From: Eremophila alpestris peregrina
Taxonomy: Eukaryota; Chordata; Aves; Passeriformes; Alaudidae
Direction of reading: 5' to 3'
Assembly: GCA_009792885.1 (NCBI GenBank)
Contig: WMCF01000121.1
Location: 1 to 64,000 of the forward strand
Length of the DNA: 64,000 bases
Within the stretch, counting starts at the first letter, position 1. The number at the start of each line of letters is the position of its first letter. Below, piece after piece: positions 45,725-58,849 of the stretch. Below the pieces are notes generated by a model, which saw nothing but the letters and a program-made list of their open reading frames with translations, was not told the DNA's origin and made no database searches. A program made the translations under genes and the position numbers.

Positions 45725-48249
45725 GCCACTCATCTTTAGAACATCAGGGTCTTCTATACACAGTAATAATCAGTTTTATGGTAATATTTTTATAACTATA
45801 TTTCATAATTGGTGTCTAAAATGAAATTGGTAGCATATTTTTCTGTCCTAATACTTTAATGCTAAAAGTTCAGAGTTGATTTGAGGCTTGGGTTTGGGGC
45901 TTTTTTGTGAGGGATGTGAATTATGCTTCAACTGACTATAAGAATACCACTTCAAAAGTTATTATTTTGGCATTTGAAATCAGTAGTATGACTGAAACCT
46001 GTTGCATAACAGAATACCTTCAAAATGGCTGTATTAATCTTGTTCAAGTGAAACTTGTAGGTTCTCACCCTCAGCTGCATTTTGGGAGAGCACAGAGGAA
46101 CTTTTTCACAAGAAACACAAAGGAATGCCTTAGTAAGAAAGAATCCTTTTTTTCTAAACAATGTCTTTCTAGCATTATCTTTTTCCGTTGCTGTTTTATT
46201 CAGAGTGCTACATGTGCCTCTGTGACAGGATTCATGCTGCGGGAAAAGCAGACATCCGGTGCTGGTGATACTTCGTGAAGTGAATGATCTGATTTGCTAC
46301 TGCAAACTCAGAGAAGAAGCTGTGAGACTGTCACCTCTGCTGCAGTTTATTTTACTATTATTTATACATATTAAACTAGTCCATTTGTTTGCCCAGGGTT
46401 GGGCCATTACCATAAATAAACTATTGCACTGTCTGTTTGGATATTGCACAAATATTTTAAAAGCTGTGTTTGTGCTTTTTAACAAGTATGGAAAAGCAGA
46501 GACTAGTTCTTTAGATGTCATGGTGCTCTAAGAGCTTAAACCAGTGATACATTAGCTAGGGTCTCACTGGGCATGTCCATAACACCTTTTTCCTTCTAGC
46601 CTCTCCAATATCTCATTTCTTTTTCCAGTGCTTGGCTGAATCTCTAAAATGCAGTAAACCAACTTTTCTTTAACAGCTGACAAAAGTGTAAATGCAGGAA
46701 GAGTTAATCAGCACACTCTCCATGACTACTTTATCAAAGCAAGTCCTCAAAGGGCAGGCTGGCTGCAGTTTTTGCTGCCAAGAAGGAAGCTGAGATCTCA
46801 GGAATGGCAACTTTTTAATGAGCACCAAATCCTCTCATCAGCAGCAGACATGGCATCTTGACCCACCACTGGGCCTGCTGGTCTGGCCCTTCAGGGCTTT
46901 TCATGTCTGCTCTGCCAGTTCCCTGACTCTGTACTCTTCTAATTTTTGTGTCAGAGAAGTTTTGACCTCAATCTTGTCAACACCTGCTAACACTTTACAG
47001 AAATATTGATTTTACTCCCTTGAATTCTCTTTCTAAGTGTGTACAAGCAATAAAGTCAGTAAAATATTGTAGAAAACATACATTATGATTTTACTTGAAC
47101 AGAAATTACTTTTTCTCACCTATACTAAAAACCAGTCGTTACACATCTCTACAAAGTCTTCAACAGTGTTTTTTAAATGCTATTTTTGCCTCAGTCTTCG
47201 GATTTCCCAAATTATGAATAGTGCTGCATTTAGGCTAATTTCTTCCTTTATAACAGTATTGGGTCAGCTAAACATTTTAGCCACAAGGAAGTAATTTTCT
47301 CCTATTTCAACACTCCTTGTTTGCTGTGAGAAATCTTTTGGCTTTCACTTGGCTTGAAACTGGAGGTGAGACTGAATAGTTTTGTTCCAAATTAGTCAGT
47401 GCAATTTCACAAGAGTTCTTTGGGCAGCCGCCAGAAATGGAGAATGTAAATATAAAAATATCAATGCCACTGCTTGAAACATTGTTTTAGAACTATGTTA
47501 TTATGTTTGAGACCTGTTAAAAAAATCCTGAAGATTTAAAGGCAATAAACCATAGTAAAGTAAATCAAAGGAGCATATCAATGTCACTATCTTAATTTAT
47601 ATCTTTTAACTCTCTGGCCAATGGCAGCTTCAAGGCAGATAATAAGCTGACTCAAGTTCAAAATAGGAGAACCTTAGTGTAGGTGTATAATTTACATGTT
47701 TAATGTCTTATTTTAGGATGAACTGGGGTTGCTGGACTGTTGCTACATCATCTTTTAGTGAGTTTAGGTTACTTATATTCTGAGTTCAAAAAATACAGTG
47801 AAACTTTGTTTATATTACCAAGAATTCATCATTAGCAAAGATAAGGCTCTAAATGAGGACACATGGAAGTCTGAATTTGGTTAAGTTTCTGAAATAATTT
47901 CTCTTTTAGATCCTTAAGCAGATCAATTAGAACTCATGGTTAGATCCAGTGTGCTTTAAGCATTATGTTTACTTAATAGAATTGAAAGATTACCAATAGA
48001 AATACTATCTTTGTGGAAGATTTCTGTTCAATTTGATGGTTCCCAGGACAGGCATTATAATGAGACCAGCAATAGTTTTCTCCTCAGTACTCAGGCAATG
48101 TATTTATTAAAACACTTTTCTGCTGCTCCATGGCAAATTAAGCTTGTAAAAAGTTTTGTTCAGATGTTTGATATAAACTATTCAGCAAAGCAAATATTTT
48201 ACATTTATTATTGCCATTATTTAATTTGATACTTTGCATCCATAATTGT

Positions 48250-48292
48250 CATTGTTTCAATTGACATTGTTTCAATTTCATTGTGTCAATTG
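48250..48292. repeat. three-copy tandem repeat, 14-15 bp unit
   Basis: CATTGTTTCAATTGA, CATTGTTTCAATTT and CATTGTGTCAATTG in direct succession. Confidence 0.85.
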
Positions 48293-49637
48293 CTACTACC
48301 ATGTATTTTGCAGATATATAAACATCTGATTTCAGGTGGCCTAGTGGCAGGGGAAACATTCCTTTTTTATGTTGGTATTCGCATCGATGGAAATTAATTT
48401 TGTGAGTAGAATGGTGTCCATTCACAAACAGAATTTCTATACTCAATCATTTCAGTAATGAGGAAAAATGTGAATGTGGAAAACATAAATACTAGATGTT
48501 ATAGAAGTTTCCCAAATTTCACAATCTAGAGTCTTCTACCCAGCTGTTACGTTTTCTTACCAATCTTTTAGCAAAACAAGATATTAATGTTTTAATGAAG
48601 CAATAATTCATTGAGGAGCCTTTACTGCCATCATAAATTGCTTCTGGTTGCTGGCAGAACTAGACGACAAACCACTTACGCCACTGGAAGACAAGTTAGT
48701 TTTTGGATCAAAGGAAACTAACTTGTAAATGAGGTATTGCTAAATTGCTTGCTACTTAAACAGTATTTCAGCCCAGAACTGGGCAACTATATTCTTGCAC
48801 TTCATTTTGTTCCTCCAACATCACACCACTGTGTGCAATGCCTGCATTGCATGGACAAAAACAAACTCCCTATTTTTTCGATAAAATTCTCTCTGTTCCC
48901 ATTCTAAGTTATGCTATCATTCTCACTTTCATCCAAAAGGTGAGGCAAAGGTCGTTTATTCATCTCCTATCCTTATGTTCATGAGTCTATTGACTGTGGT
49001 CAAAAGGAACTGTTATTAACAAGATCATTTTCTGGGCTGCCAGATTGTCATCTTTATTTGAACAGCTACACTTGATTCTTCTTCTCTTCCCAATCAAATG
49101 GAAAAAAATATTCTTTTAAAAAATAATTTGTATTTTAAAAATAGATAAATTGTGTATATTTCTTCTGTCTAAAGAAAAGTAAGGAATTAGTAAATTTTTC
49201 AATCATTATATGAAGGTTCAAAAACAATGCCTATGCGATTTTCTCAGTCCTCACATAACTAAGTAGTAGAATTTGATAACAGAGTGAAAAAAGAGGCTAG
49301 AATAGTCTGCTTAAAGAGATACAGAGAATTCTGCTTACCTTCCATACATCTAGATTTGAGATCTCAGAAGATTGCAAATATCGTACCTTGAATATTGGTG
49401 AGCTAATAACAAAAATGTACCAAGTAAAACACATTGTAAATACTAGGTTTATATTTATAATATTCTTTCTTGGAAACAACAAAAATGGAATTTCTAGGAA
49501 TACTAATGGCTGAAAAAAGGAATGTCTTTGTTAGCACTTTTCATTATTTTAGAACTAAAGTGCAAAATACATGTATTTACATATACATTCATGTTAATTC
49601 TGTTCTTCCTTTTATGTGAATGAACTCCTGCAAATAG

Positions 49638-49710
49638 AAGCAGAAGAAGAGGTCCCACAGATACCACTAGAACTTACCAAAACCAGGGTGATTTTGAAAA
49701 GAATAGTTAG
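49638..49710 (+). other. exon-like open segment, unassigned
   Basis: 73 bp between CAAATAG and GTGAGT, a strong donor, with a pyrimidine-rich stretch (TTCTGTTCTTCCTTTTATG) upstream. The open phase reads AEEEVPQIPLELTKTRVILK. I recognise no protein. It could be an exon of an unknown transcript or chance. Confidence 0.2.
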
Positions 49711-50558
49711 GTGAGTATTTCAGAATATACGCCTTGCAGTATTGTAACAGAAGCTAACTTAATATTTATTACTCCCAAAGAAATAAATAATTTTTACAGT
49801 TAAATAATATTTTTTCAAGATTTAATATAAAATTGGAGAGAACAGTGAATCATCAAGTACAAAATGATGAGCGCTTTACTGAAGAAGCTGAGCTATGACC
49901 ATCTGTTGTAGGAATCCAATTCTTAGATGGAGTAGTTCAATAACTGAAGCACTAAGAATCACTCATTCCTTTGGAATGTGACTACAATATAAAAAGACAG
50001 ACATTAATGCTAGGAATAAATTCTAAGTAATACATTTAGACAATGTACATGTAATATTGGATAGGTCTGTGTACACTGCAGTTTGACCTTCTGCAGAGTT
50101 CAGGAATTGATTGCCTGCCTTGCTAAGATCAGCATATGGAAGGGTGGTATCACAAGCAGAAGAACTATCTCTTTCTTTCCATAGACATCTTTCCCACTTG
50201 CCTATCTGCTTGAAATCTCCCACTTTATTCAATTGATGGCACTGTGAGGAAGTCAGGCAAGAGATCTCTAGGCACACATTTTCTCTAGTTTCCTGCCTGG
50301 GTGCCTTGATCTGTAAGGAGGTAAAGTCTTGTATCATACTAACTTACATCTATCTGTTGGCTATTTAGTAGTCATCATGAGATTTTAGTGCCCTACCTAA
50401 TCATGGGAGAGTATGCTCCTTTTCACAGAACCCTGATGAAGAGTATTTGTAGGCAATTACACCTTCAGTATTCCACAAGGCTCCGACTTCTTATCTTACT
50501 ATAAAATTGATTTGTTAAAGGCCATTTGGACAGACATTTTGATACTCTTGGGTGATAT

Positions 50559-50906
50559 TGTCCTGTAGTAAAATGGATTACAGGCAACCTCACCCCTGAT
50601 AAATCACAGCTGTGTTAATCACCAAAACCAGCCTTGCCCTTAATAATCTGATGAGTGTGATAAAAGATTGGGGGAGGATAGACTGACCAAACAGGAGTGG
50701 GAATTGCTGCAGTGAGGGGTCTGCTCTAAGGTCAATCAGAGTCTGCAAAGGAAGCCTACATAGAGAGTCTGCTGTAGTCAGTCAGTGAGGAGTTAGAGTC
50801 TATTGGCCAAGCTGTGGGGAAGAATAAACCGGGACATTTTCATTCTGTTGAACAAGAGCGTGGGTCTCATCTCATTTCTACCCCTAACGCAAGGTCTGCT
50901 GCAACA
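50559..50906 (+). mobile_element. probable solo LTR, plus orientation
   Basis: Starts TGTCCTGTAGTAAAATGG and includes a CACAGCTGTGTTAATCACC block, GATAAAAGATTGGGGGAGG, and AATAAA in GAAGAATAAACCGGGAC (about 50823). It ends near GCAACA. The layout and poly(A) region suit an avian LTR. No target-site duplication found. Confidence 0.55.
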
Positions 50907-51323
50907 ATGTTCAACTCTACACCATTATGTATCAGCTCTTTCCCCTCAGCATTGTCTAGTGTTTGAAGACCTCAGTCCAAATAGGTAGTAAGTGAGCTGA
51001 ATGACAGCAGAAGCAGCACCCTCTTTACTGAAGAAGAATACACAGAAGTTGTTTTTCATGTTCGTATATGGCTCTTGTCACATAGAATTAAATTATTTAA
51101 TAATATAATTTAAAAAAATTATTTGCGGGTAGCTGCCACAGCCAGGAATACATGGTGAAAAAGATGCTTTTGGCCTTACTTTAAGAAAAAATATTGCTGA
51201 AGTTGTCAATGTCATCAATATCTAAGTTAAAAATTAAATTATACATGCAATGATACAATTCAGATGATACATGCAACATTCTGGAGTATACTATTAAGAA
51301 AAATAATCTTTTTTATCATATAA

Positions 51324-51375
51324 TTGTTCTGGATGTCATTAAATTACATCTGTTGTTCTGGATGTCATCAAAATA
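51324..51375. repeat. two-copy direct repeat, about 29 bp
   Basis: TTGTTCTGGATGTCATTAAA is followed 29 bp later by TTGTTCTGGATGTCATCAAA. Confidence 0.8.
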
Positions 51376-51421
51376 GAGTTAGGAAAAACCAATACTCTGG
51401 CCATTTTTGAACAATGAAGAG

Positions 51422-51863
51422 TGTCAAGGTTTTCTTTTTTTTATTCTGCACTCCCCTTGCTCAGTGACCAGGTTGTAAGAGAGGGGGAGGGGACACAGCC
51501 AGGAGAGTTGCTGCCAAAAAAATTTAAATATCCAAAAGGTTTTTAAAAATCTCATTAATGTCAGGCTCAGCAATGACCACTGGAGGTAGAAGAAAGAAGG
51601 ACATGCTTTTGGATTCTGGGGTGTCCATCACTCAAGGAATGGCAATGAGCATCAGTCTGCTTGTGGGAGATGGTGAAGGATTGCCATTCTGTCACATCTG
51701 TTTTATCTTTCTCTTCCCTTCACCTGTCAAATAACTTTTATCTTGATCCATCAAGTTTTCTTGCTTTTGTTCTTCCTATTCCCTTATCTGTTTCACTGGG
51801 CAAGAGAAGGAATGAGTGAGCAGCTGTGTGGGTGCCTGTCTTCTGACTGAGGTTAAACCACCA
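51422..51863 (+). mobile_element. ERVL-type LTR remnant
   Basis: Begins TGTCAAGGTTTTC. The last third resembles the 3' part of a common avian ERVL LTR: ACTTTTATCTTGATCCATCA, a pyrimidine-rich TTCTTCCTATTCCCTTATC stretch, GAGTGAGCAGCTGTGTGG, and the end GAGGTTAAACCACCA. The middle is diverged. No internal genes. Confidence 0.6.
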
Positions 51864-53904
51864 TATTCAGAAAAAATTTGGAGTGTTTTTTGTGAAGTAA
51901 ACAGAACAGGTCACATTACATTTCTGGAGCTGCTTTTGGCAGTTAGTCTTTGCTTTAGTTTCAATCCAGATTTCTTTAAGATTCTAGGGAAGGAAAAAAA
52001 GAAAAATCCCTAATAGAAATTTGCTTAGCAGGAAAACATTTATTGAAGATGTTTTAGCAAAAATTAGTATTTGTTACAAAACCAAAAAGAAAGTAATCAA
52101 AATTTCATATTCATGTTATAAGAGTTTTGGTAGAAAAATGTAGTTAGTTGTCAATTCACTACTGATTTAATTGTGGATTTTTTTTTTTTTTTACTTCATT
52201 ACTGCTTTCCATTCTATTAATTTTTCCTTTTCATACTATTAATGTGGAATCTATTGGTATACATATGCTTTGAAGTAGAAAATGAAAAGATGACTTAAAA
52301 TGATAGCATAAATAGGGGAAGTTTTTATTAAATTGAATGTTTATATTATGTGCTGAAATGATAACTGTAGTGCATATTCCATGCCAATTTCATGTGTCTT
52401 ATTGCTTATTTTATGCTATTGGCTATAAGATTTCATAATACTCACAAAACCACTATTTTAGCATTTGATAAAAATCACGTTCTGCATTATCTACCAAGAA
52501 CGTTAGTCAGCCATCATCCCACCTTTTAACTGTCTGCTTTTATCCCACAGGGTACTGTGTGGACCAGGACATGAAGGGGATCATTAATTAACATTATTTA
52601 TTGTCTTTATTGAGTATAGACTATGTTTGCAAAGTTAGAATGACAAAAAGAACATGGTTGTAAAATGAGAGGTAATGATCTTTTCCTATTGCAGACTAAC
52701 AAATTATGGAGATTGAAGAAATTTACTCTTCCATATGACATCTCATTGTCTGCAGATGCAGAACAAATATGATCCACTTTTCTGCTGAGGGAGATCTTTT
52801 GTCTTACAGGAAACAATATCATTGTTCTGGCATCATCCAAAATTCATTGTTTCCTGACTTATTGTCAGAAAGCTACTGCATTATTCCTGGATTTTTATTT
52901 TGTTTTGGGTTTTGTTTAATACAATACCTCTAGATGTGTGTTACCTAGTGCTTAATTTATAAATATATCACACTTAGTAGATACCATTATTGAAAAACCT
53001 CTAAGAAGTTTTCAAGGTATCCTCAGATTGGTTTTGTAGTTAGAGAATATTTGCTATTTTAAATCTAATTTTTTCTCTATGCAACCTCCTCTGAATATGA
53101 ATGTCACTAAAGTAAGGCTGATGCATTGATTTTGACACATCAGCTTTCTTTGGCAAAATTTAAAGTTGTACGCCACACTTCAGTTTTTCAGAGGTTATCC
53201 AGTTTTGTAACCCTGAACCCTGACATAGCAAACATGAGGAAATGATGAAACTGGTCTCTTGGAAACATACATGTAGCACACTGCAAACTTCCTGCACCCT
53301 CTATCCCATTAACAGTACAGTATCCCATTTTCAATTCATAGGGAACAAATTCAGAGACTCTCAGCATCATTAGAGTGGAACCTGGAAGTGCGAAAGAAGA
53401 CTCCCCCCACACTCTGGGAGCCAGGAGAGAGCTTAGAGGGTCTCTATTTGCTCTTGCTAACAAGTAGGTTCAGTGATGAGTCAGAAAGGAAGGAAGCTTT
53501 GTAAATTTGTGTATGGAGGCTCCTCTAAATTGAGGGTTCCTTTTTCAGCATCAAAAATACTGGGAAAAAACTGTTAATTCTGAAAGACAATGTATGTCAG
53601 TTTCTTCTAACTTTCTGAAAATACTCTATGCTCTCTTTGGTTTTAATTATATGTCACAGAGCTAGAATCTAGACTTTCTAGTACACAGGATAAGTGTGCA
53701 AGAATATGGGCTAATCTTACATACTGGAAGAAATTTGGAGGGGAAAAAAGGGATGACATTTCAACGCAGCTACAAATCCTGCTGTGCCAAATTTACTAGC
53801 CTGTGTGTAGGTTGAAATTGGCAGCTGCACAAATGCGGAATGTGAGCCAGTCATGTGGGTAAGAGTTTCTTGCAAAGCTGACCACATGAGTCATGAAATA
53901 TAAT

Positions 53905-54025
53905 TAAAAAAAAAAAAACAAAAACCAAAACAAAACCATGCAATATAATTAAAAAATCAAACAACAATTAAAAAAAAAACCCAAACAAACAAACAACAAC
54001 AACAGCAAAAAAAAAAAAAACAAAC
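53905..54025. repeat. A/C-rich low-complexity tract
   Basis: Runs of A with AAAC and AAC units. Confidence 0.9.
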
Positions 54026-57000
54026 CAAAAGAACACAGGTTCAAGAGAAAGAAAAGAGAAAAAACCAGAAGATTTGGGAACAATAAATGGTACTTTCCTT
54101 CTATACTGCAGTAGCAAGGTATTTGGGCATTTGGATATTTTTGCACTATGCTTTAAGATACATATGGATCAAGGAGGATGAGAGATAAAGTTTTGTTCAA
54201 AGGTCACGGCAGAGATCTGCAGGGGAAGTTTGAGCAGCTGCAGGAAAAAGAAAAATGAAGGAGCATAAAATTTGTAAAGGCTTTTCTTAAAAGGAAATGG
54301 AAAAACTCTTGTATCTGTCCAAGCTGAATTTGCTGCAGGGATTATTAGGCTTAAACAGTGGGATAAATGGGTGAACAATAATGACTGTAAGGAACCAGAA
54401 CAGATTTTCTGGTACTGTTGTAGTGTTTCCTTCACTGGAGGTCCTTAGGACTAAGCCAAACAAATCTAAGTTATACATATTGAAGGATTAATTAACATGA
54501 CTTTGAGCACAGAGTTAGATCCAGTGATGTGCTACTCAAGGTGAGTACAAGGCTTTATGGTTCTGTGAAAGAAAGACTAATTTGTAATGAAAAATATTGC
54601 TTGGAATTAAAAAGGGTTTTACAAAGAAACTTCCAGAACAAATAATCTTCATATCTCCATAATTATCCTTATTTTTCCTTCAAGCACTTGATACATTGAT
54701 TATAATTTCATTACTATTTTCAACTCTTTTAGACATGGGATTTTTCTTTTCAGCATAGACAAAAGAAGGCAAAACTATTCAGAGTGGCTGCATATTGGAT
54801 GCTGAATTTGAAAAACCTACTGGCAAATACGTTCTTTATTTCCCCACGGTGACTATAGTACCACGAGGCAGATACTCCAGCTATTAGGTTTCCATTTTTC
54901 AGTTTTCATTTACACAGTTTAGATACTGAGATTAACATGTACATTTAAGTAGAATATTCATATTCTAGAAACAAAAGGAACACTGGGTGTTCAGACCCAT
55001 TTCAGCAGTCTCATGGTCTATCAGAACCTGCTTTAAATTCCTGGAAATAAGATGGAATAATACACTATGTTTTGAAGTGCAAGGACATGATTAGAAAATT
55101 GCCTATTGACATTCTTCATATTATAACAACATATAACCATCCATGTAGGAAGCATTAATGCACTTCAGTGAAAACAAAGACTTGAAATAGTCTTTGAATT
55201 AACCATTGTGTGCTTCATGGAATTTCAGCTCGTATGTTCAAACTGTTTTTCTTGTTTTTGCAGAGAAGGAAAACCAAGAACACCATTGATTTTCACAAAG
55301 ATGGAGTGGTCCACAAATTAGGGAAAGAAGAGTCCTTGTGCCTTATGGAACCTTGTGAAAAAGATATAAAATAATGTTGGTCTTGTCAGGAAAGTACTAT
55401 TTGACCGGAGGAAATATGAAAATGTTGTCCCTGCCTTGCCCATACCATGTACCCTTAGCTGTATTAATGTTGCCACTGATTTTCTTTCTAACATTTCTGG
55501 TATTAACAAAATGTTGATAAGGCTCAGAGGAACTATATATTACCCCCATCTCACAACGTTCCCTCAAGTTTTTTTAAAAGAATGAATATAATGCAGGGCT
55601 TGACTGTTCTCCTACAGCTCTGGAATAGCAGGGCACAGTTTTAAAGGGGCTAGGGGATGATTTGGTATTGAAACTGGATTAAAAAAGGACAGACAAGATT
55701 AAAAAGGCGGACATGCTTAGACAAAGAGTGTCAGAAGTCTGCCCCCAGAAGGGCCAAGCTTTCTCTACTCCTCTTGTGACTATTCCATAGTTAATTCTCC
55801 ATGTGATATTCTTCTATAAATTTACTATTGAAAAAAATACTCTAGTCTAGGATATGGTGAGTCTCATAGGTTCCCAGACATTCCTTAAAAGAAATATGTA
55901 TTATTTGACTGCCTACTCTTTTGCTGGGTCCCTTATTATTGCAGGAATATGACTAAAATCATAGACAATAAAAGCATCAGGTAGGAGTTTTGACAATGTG
56001 ATGACTCAGTGGGACATACATTGCATTTTGGGATGTGTCTGAATTGCAGATAGAAGGTCAATTTCATTACATACTAGAAATGTTCCAAACCATTTCATGG
56101 TGGCTATTAGGTAGCACTGCAAATTGCAGTGGTCAAACCATGCCATTGATGAGATGGCCAATCTGACATGAAACCTTCTGAGGAAAAAATTATCAGGTTA
56201 ATTCTGATATGAAACTGGAAGTCAAAGAGCACTAGAAGTTCCAGGTAAGAACATGTAGTTCCACTGAGTATTGAACCCATGTCTGTGCAAGCTTTGTGTT
56301 ATCACAGCGAAGCCAACACCAAACAGTCTTTCCATAATTTTTCTTTTAACTTGAAATTGTCAAAGACTAAACTTCGTTTCACAAAAATAACACTTTTCTT
56401 TATATTTCCTGGTTTAATTTGATTGTAATATGTATTACAAACATGATCTTTTTTAGAAGATTTCTTAAAATGTGGTTTAAAAGTCACATTTTTCAACTGT
56501 AGAAGTGAGATAGACTTTGAGCTGTAACAAAATGGCATGCACGTAGTGGTAGAGAAAAGGCAAGAAAAGGAGGTGCACAAAAAAGATGAGGTGCAAAATT
56601 ATACAAGAAGTGACAAAGACTGTGGGTTGATTGTTTTTGCATTTTCTTTACAAGCCACAAGATGGCATCAATTAGTTTTTACTGGACAGAGAATCTAGGC
56701 TAAAGAATTAGTTTTGTAGTCCACAGGTTTGGGAAAAGCAATGAAAGGAAGAAGCTGTACATTTTTTCCTAATAAAACACAAAAGCTTTCAAAATACATT
56801 CTGTATTTGCCAATGTAATGGGAAGGAAATGATTAGTTAAATGAAATATTTGGAGAGCTCTGTATGTAAACTGATTCTAAAAATGTGAGCAGAGGAACCT
56901 GATGTTGAAGTTTATCAGACTCATACTGATTCAATAACAGGTACTGCCCTAGCAAATAAGTTACTGGATATGGCTAAGCATTCAAAGGAAACTGTGGAAC

Positions 57001-57871
57001 AAAAGGTATTGTCATAATATACCAGCCTGATCCACAGAAAGTTCATCACAGTTTTCGAAAAGTGGCTTCAACTAAGGAGTTTGAATTTGGTTCCAGATTT
57101 TCTAAGGCTGTGTGTTTGCACTCTGAATTTTGTATTAAAAAAGTTTCTTGGGTTTATCTTCATTGTATTTTTCCTTCACGATTTCTTTAAATGGGTCTTT
57201 CTTAGGCTCTCAAAGACCAGGAACAATAGATACAGAGGAAAGCTTTTTAAAGTAATATCTGACAGCAATAAAGGTCATTTCTCTGAACGGTATGTTAGGA
57301 AAGCAGGAATCATGCTGTAAACATGTAAGTAAGAAATGTCAAGAAAACATTTAAAAACTGAGAAGAAGGAAGTAAACACAAAGAAAGGAGAAGTGAAGGA
57401 AGTCTTGGAGTAACAGAAATGGCTTCAGTTGATTTAAATAACAGTATTGATATTTCAGAGTTTATCCAAACTTTGGGACTTGGGGTTTCCCCCTCATAAT
57501 ACTCAAACTGTACTATCCAAACTGTTGCAAAATGTTGCCAGGAGCTGAGCTACCATCCTCGGCAGGTCTTTACTCAGCCTGCAAAGACATAACAGAGACA
57601 GAGAAACTATGATCTGTAACTAAGAAGTAAAATGCAGAATCATTATTCTCTGTCTAAAAGGGATGCTCTCTAGAAATATTTTTTTAAACTTTAAGGAGCA
57701 TATTTTTGGGGTATGGGAAGGATTGTTATTGTTAATAATAAAAGCAGACACCTGATGCCTGTTTTCAGAACAGTGTATGCCACCTCATTAGTATCCTTTA
57801 CAATTGCTAGAGCTTTTGCAAGGACATAATACTGGGATGCTCTGCTTCTTTTCTCCTTATCTGTGTGGGAC

Positions 57872-57920
57872 ATATATATATATATATATGTATATGTATG
57901 TATGTATGTATGTATATATG
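57872..57920. repeat. TA/TATG microsatellite
   Basis: ATATAT run followed by TATG repeats; likely length-polymorphic. Confidence 0.95.
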
Positions 57921-57965
57921 TGACTCTGACTTTTTTGTCCTGTCAACTACATTAATGAAGACTGA

Positions 57966-57992
57966 ACATATCTCATATAATATGAGATATGT
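57966..57992. repeat. 27-bp near-perfect palindrome
   Basis: Arms ACATATCTCATAT and ATATGAGATATGT with a single A between them, 46 bp after the microsatellite. Confidence 0.9.
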
Positions 57993-58849
57993 CTTTGGTG
58001 GTATAGAACTGAAAGGAGTTCTTGGACTGTCACCAAGTATCTGAGACCTCTTAATTGTCTTACATCTTCTTAGACAAAACTGGGAATTACCAAGAATTGC
58101 ACCATGCTCCTTATAAATGTTTTCATTGTTTACAGGTATAATTATTCATCATTATTGTTGTTGTAATTGTTGTGGTTATTGTTGTTTTTATTGCTAAAAT
58201 TATCCTGTGCCTTTGTTTAATCTCAGGATAAGCCTAACACACTGCAAGCTGGCTCCAGTTTGAGAAGCCTGTAGAAATCCAGCTCCACCCCCTGCAATGG
58301 ATATTACACAGGGGATTATATTGGATTAAACACAGGAGAGACTTTAAATAACAGATCTATCTGCCATGCAGCATCTCAGTAGAAGCCCTCAATAGCATTC
58401 TCCTGGATAAGAGGATGAAATAGCTGATGCTGCAAAAAGGGAATATTTATGGCTGATTCTTTGGATATCTACTGAGGGAAAAAAGGCTCAGCATGAGAAG
58501 CAAGAGAAAAGAACAAAACCCAGGAGATTGACAGATGACTCAGAAGGCTTCTGACGCCAAATGACTAACATAACTGTGTCATTTTCAGATGAACTAATGG
58601 ACCTATCTTCTATATTTAAACAACCTTATGTACTAAATGACAACATGGAATTACATTTATTAACTGAGTATTCAGGCACCTACAAATATCTCTGCATGAG
58701 TAAGCAAATATATCTCTTACAATTTGTATCTTTGCAAACATATAACTACAGCATTTCACCACTAGAATTTATGTTTCTTTCAGCAAGTGACAAGGCATTC
58801 TAAATGAGACTCAGGGATAGAACAAGAGGTGGAAATTGATGGCTGATGA

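Larger units (their letters stand above)
45725..50558. other. AT-rich intergenic sequence
   Basis: Holds a small tandem repeat (48250-48292) and one exon-like open segment (49638-49710). Nothing else recognised. Confidence 0.55.
51864..58849. other. intergenic sequence with simple repeats only
   Basis: Contains a T15 run (52178-52192), an A-rich tract (53905-54025), a TA/TATG microsatellite (57872-57920), a palindrome (57966-57992) and a TTG-rich stretch (58140-58190). An open segment after an acceptor-like site at 55263 runs to TAA at 55374 but is not recognised. No gene supported. Confidence 0.55.

Noticed and set aside
48250..48292. Short direct repeats as a CRISPR array
   Set aside because: The units are 14-15 bp and contiguous without spacers, in a vertebrate genome.
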